64,000 bases of DNA from a gamma proteobacterium HIMB55 (GTDB lineage: Bacteria > Pseudomonadota > Gammaproteobacteria > Pseudomonadales > Halieaceae): positions 950,035-1,014,034 of the forward strand of contig AGIF02000001.1 in assembly GCA_000227505.4 (NCBI GenBank), in the 5' to 3' direction. A program made the position numbers and the translations under genes. Each line of letters starts with the position of its first letter. Positions within the stretch are counted from its first letter, which is position 1. This document shows positions 1 through 9,258 of this stretch, piece by piece. The notes beneath the pieces were generated by a model. The model saw only the letters and a list, made by a program, of their open reading frames with translations, was not told the origin of the DNA and searched no databases.

Positions 1-1
1 G

Positions 2-355
2 GGGTTCGAGGACGTGTGGCATTTGCAGGGTGGCATTTTGAACTACCTTGAAAAGACGCCAGTCGAGCAAACTCGATGGGACGGGGAGTGCTTTGTTTTT
101 GACAGTCGCGTGTCAGTTGATCACGACCTCGAGAAGGGGAGCTACGATCAGTGTTACGCGTGTCGATTCCCCATAGATGATGCACAAAAGGCATCAGACT
201 TGTATGTGCCAGGTGTTTCCTGCCCGCGATGTCACGATGCACACAGTGACCAGCAGAAAGAACGATTCACCGAGCGACAGAAGCAGATTGCATTGGCTAA
301 AGCGCGTGGCGAGGCCCACATAGGCGCTGACGCTGCCGCGCGTTTGGCTGACTGA
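2..355 (+). CDS. trhO: tRNA uridine(34) hydroxylase TrhO (YceA), C-terminal part
   Basis: The 5' end lies outside the window; the reading frame is open from base 2 and stops at 353-355. The visible 117 residues are the tail of the rhodanese-like YceA/TrhO family, which makes 5-hydroxyuridine at the tRNA wobble position with oxygen. Seen directly: the GGILNYLE stretch that follows the rhodanese domain, then two Cys pairs (CYAC and CPRC) separated by about 30 residues, which look like a small metal-binding tail, then a basic, Ala-rich helix. The catalytic rhodanese cysteine would be upstream and cannot be checked. It ends one base before the convergent protease gene. Confidence 0.9.
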   Translation, partial: GFEDVWHLQGGILNYLEKTPVEQTRWDGECFVFDSRVSVDHDLEKGSYDQCYACRFPIDDAQKASDLYVPGVSCPRCHDAHSDQQKERFTERQKQIALAKARGEAHIGADAAARLAD

Positions 356-356
356 T

Positions 357-1202
357 TTAATCGTTCATTGTCAGTAGCCGAGAGCTCACGCTCGTAGGCA
401 AGGCGGACACCGGATAGGCATAGGTAACGGTGGATGAGTCGCCTGCAGAGATAATACCTACAGCTTCGTAACCGCTATTAGTTCTTCTTGCAATGAGGCC
501 GCCTGAGTCACCTTTGGAGAAGCCGCAGTCCAGCGTCAACCTGCGTCCCACCTCCATCGCTTGGCAGGTGAGAACCTTTAGCGAAGATCGCGAACTCTGG
601 GCGTGCCCACCCCAGCCAAATCCGTACAGTATTTCACCGATCTCAACAGGTTGAGATGCCAGAGGCGTGGGTGCAAGGGAGTTGTCAAAAGCAAGTTGTG
701 GCGCTGTTAGAAGGAGCCAGTCTTGCTTCATATTGCCGCCTGATTCGCCTAGCGTAGGCCGCGCGCTTCGGCCCGCATGCTTCACGACGGGCGTATTTCG
801 AGTGTGTTGGTAACCATCGATACAGTGCCATGAGGAAAGGAATAGGTAGTATTCAGATGTTTTTTGTACTGCGTAGGCACTGCAATTCTCGATAAAGTTA
901 CGGCGCCTGCCGTCCTCAATCCGTCGGATTGGAACTTCAAATTTAACGACACTACGGGGAGTGGTAAGTTCTTGCTCAGCTTTCCATCGTTTTGCTGTTT
1001 TTGAGAAATGGGTATCGGTACCAAAGGCATTTTGACGATCAGGTGTTATGGCTTTGGTGCTGCGAGGCTCAGCTTCCGAGTTGGCAATCAAAAAAAGTAG
1101 TGAAGCGCCGACGACAATTACAAACAGTTTGCGCCAGATAAGGGCCGATAAGTGCACGATAGGACAAGGTGTGTTCGATTTAATGTGTGATGAATCTTGC
1201 AC
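357..1202 (-). CDS. Trypsin-like (S1 family) serine protease with N-terminal membrane anchor
   Basis: 281 residues from a GTG start. Residues 25-42 form one hydrophobic segment after a basic stretch, so the protein is exported as a signal-peptide protein or stays membrane-anchored. A compact chymotrypsin-fold domain follows. His126 sits in SSWHC, Asp161 in KQDWLL and Ser233 in GDSGGL, giving a complete catalytic triad. Cys residues near His126 and Ser233 could form disulfides in the periplasm. There is no PDZ domain, so it is not a DegP/DegS-type HtrA. No partner gene adjoins it: trhO is convergent and rarD divergent. The natural substrate cannot be deduced. The fold and activity class are fairly certain, the role is not. 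Confidence 0.75.
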   Translation of the reverse strand: MQDSSHIKSNTPCPIVHLSALIWRKLFVIVVGASLLFLIANSEAEPRSTKAITPDRQNAFGTDTHFSKTAKRWKAEQELTTPRSVVKFEVPIRRIEDGRRRNFIENCSAYAVQKTSEYYLFLSSWHCIDGYQHTRNTPVVKHAGRSARPTLGESGGNMKQDWLLLTAPQLAFDNSLAPTPLASQPVEIGEILYGFGWGGHAQSSRSSLKVLTCQAMEVGRRLTLDCGFSKGDSGGLIARRTNSGYEAVGIISAGDSSTVTYAYPVSALPTSVSSRLLTMND

Positions 1203-1266
1203 CCGGAGCGTCTCGATGGTTAATTACTGCGGCTTCCTCAACATTGCGCGCAAGTAGGTTATTAAG

Positions 1267-2175
1267 GTGACTCAAGCCGATACAATCCGGGGCATACTAC
1301 TTGCTCTCACCGCCAATTTCATCTGGGGAATTGCGGCGCTTTATTGGATTCAAACCAAGCCCATCGGTCCTGTTGATGTGATGGCGCATCGGGCGCTTTG
1401 GACCTTGCCGGTCACTTTCCTCATCGTTGCTTATTTTGGTCGTCTGGGCGAGACGCTTGCTTTGATGCGAGCGTTTAAGTTCTGTTTTTGGATAGCGTTG
1501 GCGGCGCTGATGCTGACAATTAACTGGGGCGTTTATGTGTTTGCGGTGACCAATGAGCGGGCGACTGAAGCCAGTCTTGGCTATTTTATGTTGCCCTTAC
1601 TCACCATCGCTTTGGGTGTCTTTGTCTTTGGTGAGCGCCCCAAGCCGGTCCATGTCCTAGCAATCTTATTGGCTGTCATCGCAGTATTGGTACAACTATT
1701 TGCCTACGGCAGCTTGCCCTGGGTGTCGTTAACCTTAGCGCTTAGCTTTGCTCTGTATGGCGCCATTAGGAAACAGATCAACGCAGACTCCATGCAGGGA
1801 TTATTTCTTGAATCGCTTTGTATGGCACCTTTTGCCGCCTTGTGGATTTTGACTCACGATGGCTCGGGTATGGGTGAGCACGGCCTTAAAGTGGATTTAT
1901 TTTTACTCTGCGCAGGTGCCTTTACGGCGGCACCTCTACTGACATATGTGGCCGCAACGCGTGTGCTACCTCTTTCTACGATTGGATTACTCACTTACGT
2001 AGGTCCATCGATACAGCTCATTGTCGCTATTTTCGTGCTGATGGAGCCGGTAACGAGTGTTACGGTCCTGACGTTCGGGTTGGTGTGGCTTGGCGTTTTA
2101 GCTGTGTCGATAGAGGCGGGCTACAGCGCTCGTAAATTACAAAAGCTCCGAGCCGAGCCTGCTCAAAAGCTCTGA
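1267..2175 (+). CDS. rarD: RarD-type EamA-family transporter
   Basis: 302 residues with about ten hydrophobic segments, the usual size and topology of RarD proteins in the drug/metabolite (EamA) exporter superfamily. The beginning, RGILLALTANFIWGIAALYW, is typical of RarD, as are the GYFMLPLL segment near residue 105 and the late GLLTYVGPSIQ segment near 240. GTG start at 1267 directly after the divergent protease gene. The substrate is unknown; the name comes from a chloramphenicol-sensitivity phenotype of the family. The last 39 bases overlap the end of the large convergent DUF1631 gene. Confidence 0.85.
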   Translation: MTQADTIRGILLALTANFIWGIAALYWIQTKPIGPVDVMAHRALWTLPVTFLIVAYFGRLGETLALMRAFKFCFWIALAALMLTINWGVYVFAVTNERATEASLGYFMLPLLTIALGVFVFGERPKPVHVLAILLAVIAVLVQLFAYGSLPWVSLTLALSFALYGAIRKQINADSMQGLFLESLCMAPFAALWILTHDGSGMGEHGLKVDLFLLCAGAFTAAPLLTYVAATRVLPLSTIGLLTYVGPSIQLIVAIFVLMEPVTSVTVLTFGLVWLGVLAVSIEAGYSARKLQKLRAEPAQKL

Positions 2176-5100
2176 AGTTGAGAGTAGTACATCGGATTCC
2201 CGCTCAATGAAGTCGATCCCAGTATGCTCGATGTTATCGGTGACAGCGGGATCTCTTACGGAGACAGACTGCCCCAAGATATGATGGGTATCGGCAATAA
2301 GTTGGGGAAGCAGGCTTTTCCATGGTTCTGATTGAGCTGCACGCTCCCAGAACTGACTGTCGATAACAATCTCAGTAGCATTTAATTGTTCCGGAGATTT
2401 CTCCCCTGTACGCTCTGGATTGTAATGATCGACAATGATGTGGCAGCCGATGGATCTGAGCGCTCTCGTTAGTCGTTGGCAGGTGGCCGACTCCCGCAGC
2501 TGCAATGAGTCAGATATCAGGAAGCTGATTTGTGATGTGCCGATAGCGTATTCAGAAATCAATGACAAAATCCGATCCTGAGCACCGGCGTGAATACACG
2601 TATCTGCGTTCAATCTGAGCACAAGATGGGGCCGAACTTTTTGGTGTCGCTCACAATCCCTCAGTAGTTTACAGAGTTCTCGCAGCTCAGTGAGATCCGA
2701 TGCAATGCGAATAGGTCGCTGTTGAGCACCGCTCCCTTGGCTTGGCGCATCTTCGATCCCTTGCCGGCTCTCCAAGCGAAATGCAGTCTCAATCTTTTCG
2801 GGGTGTTTCACGGGTACACGAATGATCGTACGTAATCGAATCGCTTGCGCATATGGCGCCATCTGGTCTATTGCTTCATCGATGGCTTTTTCAAGAATGA
2901 ACGGCGTGGAGCTGCCCCCATTTGTCGCAGGGGTGGCCGGCTCAACTTGCGGATCAGTGCTGGTGAGGGCATCAATGATGTCTTTGCTATCCGAGGCCTC
3001 AGCGTAGCCCAGTGCTTTAGTCGCAAACTCATAGCTTTCTGCCTCGCCATAGGTCGCTCTCACGAGCTTACGCATCATCTGCGGTTCGAGTGAGCTCAAC
3101 ACGCAAACGCGCGAGTTAGAGAGGCGACAAACAGTCCCCACAGAGACCTTGGTATCATTTAAGGCCTGTTCCAAATTCTGGCACGAGATACTGTCTGCAA
3201 GCGTGAAACCCAAGGCAAAAACACTTTCCCCTGTTCGTTTTACTCGTCTTGAGATTCGTTCAAGTTCTCGTGCCAACCGGCTTGTAACATCTCCACTTAC
3301 GAGACTGAAGCGCCGGCTTACATCATCCTGAAGCGCTGAAAGTTTTGAGAAGAGGGTTTGCTCTACCAAACTTAATTGTTCGACCGTGGAAAGTTGCTTT
3401 AGCGAACGATCTAACTCCAGAGCGAGCTGGATGATCGATAGGTCGCGTTGCTTTAGCCCGCGTTCATCAGTGAGGACGAACCGTGTGCCGTGTCTATTTG
3501 CCCAAACGATTTGTAGGTAGCGATATTCTTGGCGTGTTCCGTATCGGAACCATGTATCGACAGGCAGTTTTTGAATGGCTCTTGCAGCTCTTTTCAGACG
3601 CGGTCGATTATCTAAAAGTTTGTCGAGGTGTTGAGGGGTTACATCTATCTCTAATCGCCAATTATCTGGCACGTGTCCGATGTCTTTACTCCAGTCAAAA
3701 AGCGCCTCTAAAGCTTGCCTTGCTTCCTTGGTGAGTTCGTTCGGTAGATCCACTCGTTCGGCTAGCTGTTGGATCCTTTGCTCGATCGTAAGGTTATCAT
3801 TCGGGTCATCAGCCATTGTTCGCAGCGTGTTGATCTCTGCCTTGATGAGGGAAAGAGGCATGCCCTTGAGGAGTGAAACAACCCACCTATCAACGAATAC
3901 GGTTGCGATGCTGTCTATGAGACCCTGTTTTCCGGGGGTTTTGGTGAATTCAGCATTTAGAGTGTCCAAAATAAGTAAGCGTGCATGATCAATTTTGTCT
4001 CGCGCGTTCTCGCGAGTAATCAATCGATCTTTGTTTTGCCGCTGTTGTTTGATCAACTTTACAGATAGTTCAGAGAGCGCACTGCTGGCTGCCGAGAGCG
4101 TGCTACTGGCTCCATCAAATTTCATGGCTAACTCTTTGATAACGCGTACTAAATTATCAAGGTGTTTTACGTCTCCGCGTGGAAACAGCGTGGCCAGATC
4201 TGTCAGCCGATCAACAAGTACACGTCCTGGATGATCGCCATCTATCAGGAAGTTTGGATCAATCAGTGCAAGCTCCAGAAAGCAAATTTCAAGACTGATA
4301 AACGCGGGTGTTTGTTCTTTTGAGGGTGCGAGTCTGTCTAGCAAATAGTCAAACAGCTGCGCCGATATTTTTTGAGCTTCCCGGAGGCGCTCCGATACCG
4401 ATATTTGCGGGTCAAAACCAATAAGCGCTAGAAGCTGCTCGTAATCGAGGCGAACTTTATTTTCTTCCGACCGCACTTTTAACAGGGATCGAGCTATCCG
4501 CAGACATTCCGACTCCATTTCCAAACTGGGCGGTGGGCGGCGCTCGAGCAGATGCTCTGTGGACGACAATAATCTGTTTCGCGCGGCATCATTGCGGCTG
4601 GGAGGTACTATTTTTGGTGGAACAAACGTCTTTCTGCCGCCCGCGGCCCGGAGTTGATCGGGAGGTATAGGCATCTCATCGACGCTCTGATGTGCATAGG
4701 GGCGCATATCAATGCTGGATGCGGCAATATCCATAGACAGTGAGTTGATCCAGTCTGTTTCGTGGATTAGCCGTTGACTATCAACGGGCCGCGCCGTCAC
4801 TTTGAAACCCGCATCCGTTTCCAGTGTCGCGGGTAGGTCTGTTGACCTTGGGGTATCGTTCTTTCGATTACCATGGTTAATGAGAATCTGTGATCCAGTT
4901 TGCGTCAGCTCCTCCTCGATGTCTGGCAACAGCCCGATATTACTGAGGTAACTATTAAGGCACTGATAGATATCAGCGAGTTCGGGAAGGAGCTTTCGTG
5001 CAAATGCGCTGTCAGCATCCACTAAGAAATTTCGGGGAAATTCGATGTCTCGCAGTGCCTGCCGGTAGGCTGAGCAGATCAGATAGGGACTCACTGGAAG

Positions 5101-5550
5101 TTTTATGGTCTCTGCAGGGATGTTGAGGGCAGATCCCAAACGGAACATCAAGCTCTCCAAATCCACCCAAAACCGCTCAGTGCTCGCTCTAACGATTTTC
5201 TCAATAGCCAGCGTTTCCTCGAACACCTCGAGATCGAGCAGGGCCAGTTCTGCCGCTTCTTGTAATGCTAGATCATTGACCGTCTCTTCCTGATGATCCT
5301 CAAACGAGTCAAATGCGGCACCAACACCCCCGCAGATTTGTCGCACTACCTGTTTTGTTTCTGTCTGAAGCATGACGAAGGCGTCATAACAATGGTTCTG
5401 ATTGGCGGGATCAAGGCGGGTGCTCGTCGAGAGTGAGAATAAGTAATCCGCTGTCTCTTCGATAACAAGGGATAGGCGCGGCTTAAGCTGGTCGAGCGTT
5501 TGCTGTTTCAGCGCGCTTATAACGGTGTCATTGTTACTCACATCATCCAA
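2137..5550 (-). CDS. Giant DUF1631-family protein with degenerate EAL-like C-terminus
   Basis: 1137 residues, clearly longer than the roughly 700-800 residues I recall for DUF1631 proteins. Residues 1-250 are helical and acidic, followed by a proline-rich linker near 310-340. The DUF1631 core (about 350-730) contains the ELALIDPNF and HPGRVLVDRL motifs and a small beta-rich segment with WFRYG...FVLTDERGLK. After a helical stretch, the last 200 residues read like an EAL fold whose catalytic motifs are eroded: the usual DDFG position reads VDHYN, the LKID position reads EIVID, and no EAL triplet is seen. It may therefore bind or sense rather than hydrolyse cyclic-di-GMP; this is inference. TTG start (5548-5550) with an upstream GAAGAG. 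No operon partner. Confidence 0.7.
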   Translation of the reverse strand: MDDVSNNDTVISALKQQTLDQLKPRLSLVIEETADYLFSLSTSTRLDPANQNHCYDAFVMLQTETKQVVRQICGGVGAAFDSFEDHQEETVNDLALQEAAELALLDLEVFEETLAIEKIVRASTERFWVDLESLMFRLGSALNIPAETIKLPVSPYLICSAYRQALRDIEFPRNFLVDADSAFARKLLPELADIYQCLNSYLSNIGLLPDIEEELTQTGSQILINHGNRKNDTPRSTDLPATLETDAGFKVTARPVDSQRLIHETDWINSLSMDIAASSIDMRPYAHQSVDEMPIPPDQLRAAGGRKTFVPPKIVPPSRNDAARNRLLSSTEHLLERRPPPSLEMESECLRIARSLLKVRSEENKVRLDYEQLLALIGFDPQISVSERLREAQKISAQLFDYLLDRLAPSKEQTPAFISLEICFLELALIDPNFLIDGDHPGRVLVDRLTDLATLFPRGDVKHLDNLVRVIKELAMKFDGASSTLSAASSALSELSVKLIKQQRQNKDRLITRENARDKIDHARLLILDTLNAEFTKTPGKQGLIDSIATVFVDRWVVSLLKGMPLSLIKAEINTLRTMADDPNDNLTIEQRIQQLAERVDLPNELTKEARQALEALFDWSKDIGHVPDNWRLEIDVTPQHLDKLLDNRPRLKRAARAIQKLPVDTWFRYGTRQEYRYLQIVWANRHGTRFVLTDERGLKQRDLSIIQLALELDRSLKQLSTVEQLSLVEQTLFSKLSALQDDVSRRFSLVSGDVTSRLARELERISRRVKRTGESVFALGFTLADSISCQNLEQALNDTKVSVGTVCRLSNSRVCVLSSLEPQMMRKLVRATYGEAESYEFATKALGYAEASDSKDIIDALTSTDPQVEPATPATNGGSSTPFILEKAIDEAIDQMAPYAQAIRLRTIIRVPVKHPEKIETAFRLESRQGIEDAPSQGSGAQQRPIRIASDLTELRELCKLLRDCERHQKVRPHLVLRLNADTCIHAGAQDRILSLISEYAIGTSQISFLISDSLQLRESATCQRLTRALRSIGCHIIVDHYNPERTGEKSPEQLNATEIVIDSQFWERAAQSEPWKSLLPQLIADTHHILGQSVSVRDPAVTDNIEHTGIDFIERESDVLLSTSELLSRLGSELL

Positions 5551-5623
5551 ACTTAACGCTCTTCAAATATCCCACCCCGAGACAGAGTGTTACAGTTGAA
5601 CAAGACTTCATCAAGCCAACAGG

Positions 5624-6322
5624 ATGGCGTGTTTTCGGATGATTAAACTTTGGGAGCAGTGTCCCCATGCTTGGAGATCCACGCTTGATCAGCTAATCAA
5701 TGGCAGCGTCGGAAAAGGCCTAGAGGCGTTTCTTGACGCCGAAATTACGTCGGGGAGCGACATTTATCCCCCGCTCGAATCCGTATTCAAATGCCTTCAG
5801 ATACTGAGCGTTACTGACGTCAAAGTCGTCATTCTCGGTCAGGATCCCTACCATCAGCCGGGTCAGGCGACGGGGAGGGCCTTTGAAGTGGCTGAGGGGG
5901 TGAGCGCGCCTCCATCGCTGGTAAATATCCTCAAGATGCTTGAAAAGGATTTGGGTAGCGTAATCAAAGGTCGGGGACTTTTTGCTCATTGGGAGAGCGA
6001 GGGCGTGTTGCTTTTAAACACCGTGCTAACGGTGAGCGAGGGCCAACCAGAATCGCATCGCAACCGAGGATGGGAAGCCATCACAGACTGCATTATCAAA
6101 GCCATCGTAGCCTCTGATAAACATACAGCTTTCCTGCTTTGGGGAGCGCATGCGCAGAAAAAAGCTGATTTGGTGAAAGGCGAGCACAATCTCGTACTAA
6201 CGGCCCCGCACCCGTCGCCATTAAGCGCTTATCGGGGATTCTTCGATTGCCAGCACTTCAGCCAAACAAACGCGTGGTTAGAGGCTCATGGCCAAAAGCC
6301 CGTAGATTGGCTTGGAAATTAG
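5624..6322 (+). CDS. ung: Uracil-DNA glycosylase, family 1
   Basis: 232 residues, the family's normal length. Removes uracil from DNA arising from cytosine deamination or dUTP incorporation, starting base-excision repair in the cytoplasm. The water-activating motif GQDPYH is at residues 72-77 (Asp74 catalytic) and the HPSPLS minor-groove loop is near residue 190. ATG at 5624 is used; an in-frame ATG at 5639 is an alternative and would remove five non-conserved residues. The stop codon overlaps the stop of the convergent ygfZ gene by four bases (TTAG), leaving no space for a terminator between them. Confidence 0.96.
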   Translation: MACFRMIKLWEQCPHAWRSTLDQLINGSVGKGLEAFLDAEITSGSDIYPPLESVFKCLQILSVTDVKVVILGQDPYHQPGQATGRAFEVAEGVSAPPSLVNILKMLEKDLGSVIKGRGLFAHWESEGVLLLNTVLTVSEGQPESHRNRGWEAITDCIIKAIVASDKHTAFLLWGAHAQKKADLVKGEHNLVLTAPHPSPLSAYRGFFDCQHFSQTNAWLEAHGQKPVDWLGN

Positions 6323-7134
6323 AACTGCTGACGGTCGCTTGCCACCGCTGTCTGGCCCAAGATGTGTGGCCCTTGGTTATCGACATCAATTACCACCTCG
6401 CAAAGACACAGGGTGCCATCATCGCTTGCTACGGCTTCGATAACGCTTCCGATTGACTTGCCCTCCGCATTGAGCACTTTCTCACCCGGCGCGATGTCCT
6501 CATACGAGGCAAGACTCAGTAAACGCAGTCGGCGCTTTGGTTCACCGCGAAAGTGCAGACGCGCAATGATTTCCTGACCGGTGTAGCACCCTTTATTAAA
6601 ATCAACGCGTCCGTTGATGTCGTAGTTCAGGTCTTGAGGGAGGTATTTACCGACGGTTTCACTAGTGAGTTTTGCGTCACCTTGCTCAAGTCGACGGATG
6701 CGGTAGACATCAGGGCTTAAGGCGCTTGTAGGGACGGAATTTTCTCGGGTCCAAACCTCAGCCAGGTTAGCGCTGCGCTGTACGGTAACGGCGTCGTCGG
6801 TAACAACAACCGTTTCGTTAGGAGCGTCTAACTCACAGGCCCATACAGACATGTTAGATGTGCTCAGCTTGGTCTTTGAAAACATGAGATATTTTTGAAG
6901 GTGGCTTGAAAGGCTCGTCGCCACCTCAGCGTTTGTTCGCAGTAAAATACAGTCATCGCTTGCAATCACGGCACAAAAATCAGCGATTACGCGACCTTTC
7001 AGATCGCAAAACGCGCCTTCTAAGAGACTTCCTTTCGCTGCGTCAGCGAAATTGCGTGTGGTTTGGCCTTGTAAAACAGTGCGCGCATCACTGCCGTTGA
7101 ACTCGAGAATGGTGTCGCTCAGCTTTTGACTCAT
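6319..7134 (-). CDS. ygfZ: Folate-binding YgfZ family protein (Fe-S cluster/tRNA modification related)
   Basis: YgfZ is a GcvT-like, tetrahydrofolate-dependent protein that supports Fe-S enzymes such as MiaB. The family signature KGCYTGQE is present in the C-terminal half. The reading frame is open to 7335, but the start is placed at 7134 because that ATG has a strong ribosome-binding site (AGGTGAGGAAG just upstream) and gives the normal 271-residue length. A start at 7209 would run into the divergent sdhE gene. ygfZ next to sdhE (ygfY) is a classic gammaproteobacterial pairing, here arranged head to head with about 63 bases between starts. Confidence 0.9.
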   Translation of the reverse strand: MSQKLSDTILEFNGSDARTVLQGQTTRNFADAAKGSLLEGAFCDLKGRVIADFCAVIASDDCILLRTNAEVATSLSSHLQKYLMFSKTKLSTSNMSVWACELDAPNETVVVTDDAVTVQRSANLAEVWTRENSVPTSALSPDVYRIRRLEQGDAKLTSETVGKYLPQDLNYDINGRVDFNKGCYTGQEIIARLHFRGEPKRRLRLLSLASYEDIAPGEKVLNAEGKSIGSVIEAVASDDGTLCLCEVVIDVDNQGPHILGQTAVASDRQQF

Positions 7135-7197
7135 CTTCCTCACCTTGGTGATGGCTGCCCCCTCGAACAATTCATTTGTTTCGAGTAGGGTGGCGCC

Positions 7198-7458
7198 ATG
7201 ATAAACCATGATGATCACAATAGAATGCGTTGGGCGAGTCGTCGAGGTCTGCTGGAGCTCGATCTTTTTCTCGAGGACTTCGTCGCAAACGCGTACCCAG
7301 CACTCGGCGACGACATGAAGGCGCTCTATAAACAACTGATGGGTGAAGCCGACCAGGACCTGTTTGAGTGGCTAATGGGGCGGTCTCAACCAGATGAGTC
7401 TCTAAAGCCCATTGTTGAAGTCATCCGTGTACACAAAAAGGCCCAGGGCCGTCTCTAA
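7198..7458 (+). CDS. sdhE: Succinate dehydrogenase flavinylation factor SdhE
   Basis: 86 residues, matching the DUF339/YgfY family. It promotes covalent attachment of FAD to SdhA (and FrdA). The RGxxE motif needed for flavinylation is at residues 16-20 (RGLLE), followed by the acidic helices FLEDF and DLFEWLMG typical of the small five-helix fold. Its old name CptB (antitoxin) reflects an earlier proposal. Divergent from ygfZ. Its TAA stop overlaps the TAG stop of the convergent nadB gene in the four bases CTAA (7455-7458). NadB is itself an SdhA-like flavoprotein, though it binds FAD non-covalently. Confidence 0.93.
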   Translation: MINHDDHNRMRWASRRGLLELDLFLEDFVANAYPALGDDMKALYKQLMGEADQDLFEWLMGRSQPDESLKPIVEVIRVHKKAQGRL

Positions 7459-9077
7459 GCCTTAACGTAACGGGGCAGGGCGGTGAGTTGTGAGCGTCTA
7501 TTGGTTGGCACCAGAACACTGTCTTGGCCACTTTCCAGCGTATTGGGGTAATCACTGTTGTAGTGGAGTCCCCGTGACTCCTTTCGCTCTCTTGCACAGG
7601 CGACCATGAGGCTCGAAACGAGCGTCAGATTTCGGAGCTCTAATAGCTCTTTGGTGATCGTGAAGCTCGCATAATAATCATCGACTTCCTGCTCCAAGAT
7701 CCGCAGATGGGTGGCTGCGCGCTTCAGGCGCCGGTTAGTTCGCACGATACCAACGTAATCCCACATTAAACGGCGTAGTGCCTGCCAACTGTGTTTGATG
7801 ACGATGGCTTCATCGGAAACTCTCACGCGGCTGTCATCCCACTGAGGTAGACTTCTAGATTTTCTTGGTAAGTGATTGTCTTTTATGTGCTTCGCTGCGC
7901 TCGTTGCGTATACAAAGCATTCTAGAAGGGAATTACTTGCCATGCGATTAGCACCGTGCAGTCCTGTGCAGGCGGTCTCACCGATCACGTAGAGACCGGG
8001 CAAGTCGGTTGCACCAAACTGGTCGACGACAACACCGCCGCAGGTGTAATGGGCGGCGGGTACGACGGGAATTCTCTCGACCGCCATATCGATGCCAAGC
8101 GCTTGGCAACGTGCTTGAACCGTTGGAAAGTGCGCCTCGATTTCTTCACGTGTTTTATGGGTAACGTCTAAATAAACGCAATCCAATCCCAATCGTTTCA
8201 TCTCGTGATCAATCGCACGGGCGACAATATCTCTTGGAGCCAGCTCTGCGCGGTGATCAAAGCGAGGCATGAAACGTTCACCGTTTGGGAGGTGCAGCGT
8301 CGCTCCCTCGCCACGCAATGCCTCTGTCAGCAGAAAGGTACGTGCTTCCGGATTATAGAGGCAGGTGGGGTGGAATTGGTTGAACTCCAAATTAGCGACC
8401 CGACAGCCAGCGCGCCACGCGAGGGCAATACCATCACCCGTCGCACCATCGGGATTACTCGTGTAAAGGTAGGCTTTGCTTGCTCCGCCGGTCGCCAGTG
8501 CCACTGTGGGCGCAACAATCGTTTCGACATAGCCAGTTGCGGTATTGAGCACGTAAGCACCCTTTACACGGTCCTCGCCGCATATAAGGTCAACAACACA
8601 GCGATCCGTGAGTATTTCTACGTTTTCACATTCAGCGATACGCTGATTAAGGGCATTTGAGATGGCGCTACCGGTCTGATCCGCAGCGTGGAGGATGCGA
8701 CGGATTGAGTGGCCACCTTCCATGGTTAGATGGAACTCTCGAAATTCGTCATCGGGCTGATCGTTTCTAAGATCAAAATCCACGCCCTGCGCGACCAGCC
8801 AATCGACTACGGCAGCACTTTGTTCAACGGTAAACCGCACCGCATCCTCATGGCATAGGCCGGCGCCAGCTTGGAGTGTGTCGTCTACATGCGACGCGAC
8901 CGTATCACGTTCGTGTAATACGGCAGCCATACCCCCTTGAGCCCATGACGTTGAGCCAGAGTGCACGTCCGCCTTCGATAGCAACCCGATGCTCAGCGAA
9001 CTCGGTAATTGTAAGGCAAGGCTGAGTCCAGCAGCGCCGCTACCGACGATCAAAACGTCAAATTGTTTCACTTCCAA
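7455..9077 (-). CDS. nadB: L-aspartate oxidase, first step of NAD synthesis
   Basis: 540 residues. Oxidises L-aspartate to iminoaspartate, which NadA condenses to quinolinate. Seen: N-terminal FAD dinucleotide-binding motif VGSGAAGLSLAL (residues 11-22), the SSWAQGG segment, the HGANRMASNSLLE segment of the succinate dehydrogenase/aspartate oxidase flavoprotein family, and a C-terminal helical bundle. The start is read as TTG (9075-9077) with GGAG six bases upstream. nadB lies divergent from rpoE, a gene order conserved in many gammaproteobacteria, with 181 bases of shared control region. nadA and nadC are not in the window. Confidence 0.95.
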   Translation of the reverse strand: MEVKQFDVLIVGSGAAGLSLALQLPSSLSIGLLSKADVHSGSTSWAQGGMAAVLHERDTVASHVDDTLQAGAGLCHEDAVRFTVEQSAAVVDWLVAQGVDFDLRNDQPDDEFREFHLTMEGGHSIRRILHAADQTGSAISNALNQRIAECENVEILTDRCVVDLICGEDRVKGAYVLNTATGYVETIVAPTVALATGGASKAYLYTSNPDGATGDGIALAWRAGCRVANLEFNQFHPTCLYNPEARTFLLTEALRGEGATLHLPNGERFMPRFDHRAELAPRDIVARAIDHEMKRLGLDCVYLDVTHKTREEIEAHFPTVQARCQALGIDMAVERIPVVPAAHYTCGGVVVDQFGATDLPGLYVIGETACTGLHGANRMASNSLLECFVYATSAAKHIKDNHLPRKSRSLPQWDDSRVRVSDEAIVIKHSWQALRRLMWDYVGIVRTNRRLKRAATHLRILEQEVDDYYASFTITKELLELRNLTLVSSLMVACARERKESRGLHYNSDYPNTLESGQDSVLVPTNRRSQLTALPRYVKA

Positions 9078-9145
9078 GATGGACTCCGGTGGATGGCTGC
9101 GGCAAGCTTAAATCGCCGTGGTCATACTATTGTTGCAAATATTAT

Positions 9146-9172
9146 GAACTTTTCGAAAGCGGTGAAGTCATA
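9146..9172 (+). promoter_or_regulatory. Putative sigmaE (RpoE) autoregulatory promoter
   Basis: In the nadB-rpoE gap, GAACTT (9146-9151) is followed after exactly 16 bases by TCATA (9168-9172). This fits the GAACTT-N16/17-TCnnA pattern of RpoE/AlgU promoters. Transcription would begin near 9178-9180, leaving a leader of about 80 bases before the TTG start at 9259. Autoregulation of rpoE is known in Escherichia coli and Pseudomonas. Here it is inferred from sequence only. Confidence 0.6.
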
Positions 9173-9258
9173 GGATGCAAGAATTTGTGTGAAAGCCGCT
9201 GTTGGCTGGGGTATTTGACCATTAAGCTTGGCAAATTCTGAGATAAGGAAGCGGTACG

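Noticed and set aside
8205-8660. 151-codon open frame inside nadB on the opposite strand
   Set aside because: Antisense shadow of a strongly conserved gene; its translation resembles no protein and it has no clear ribosome-binding site.
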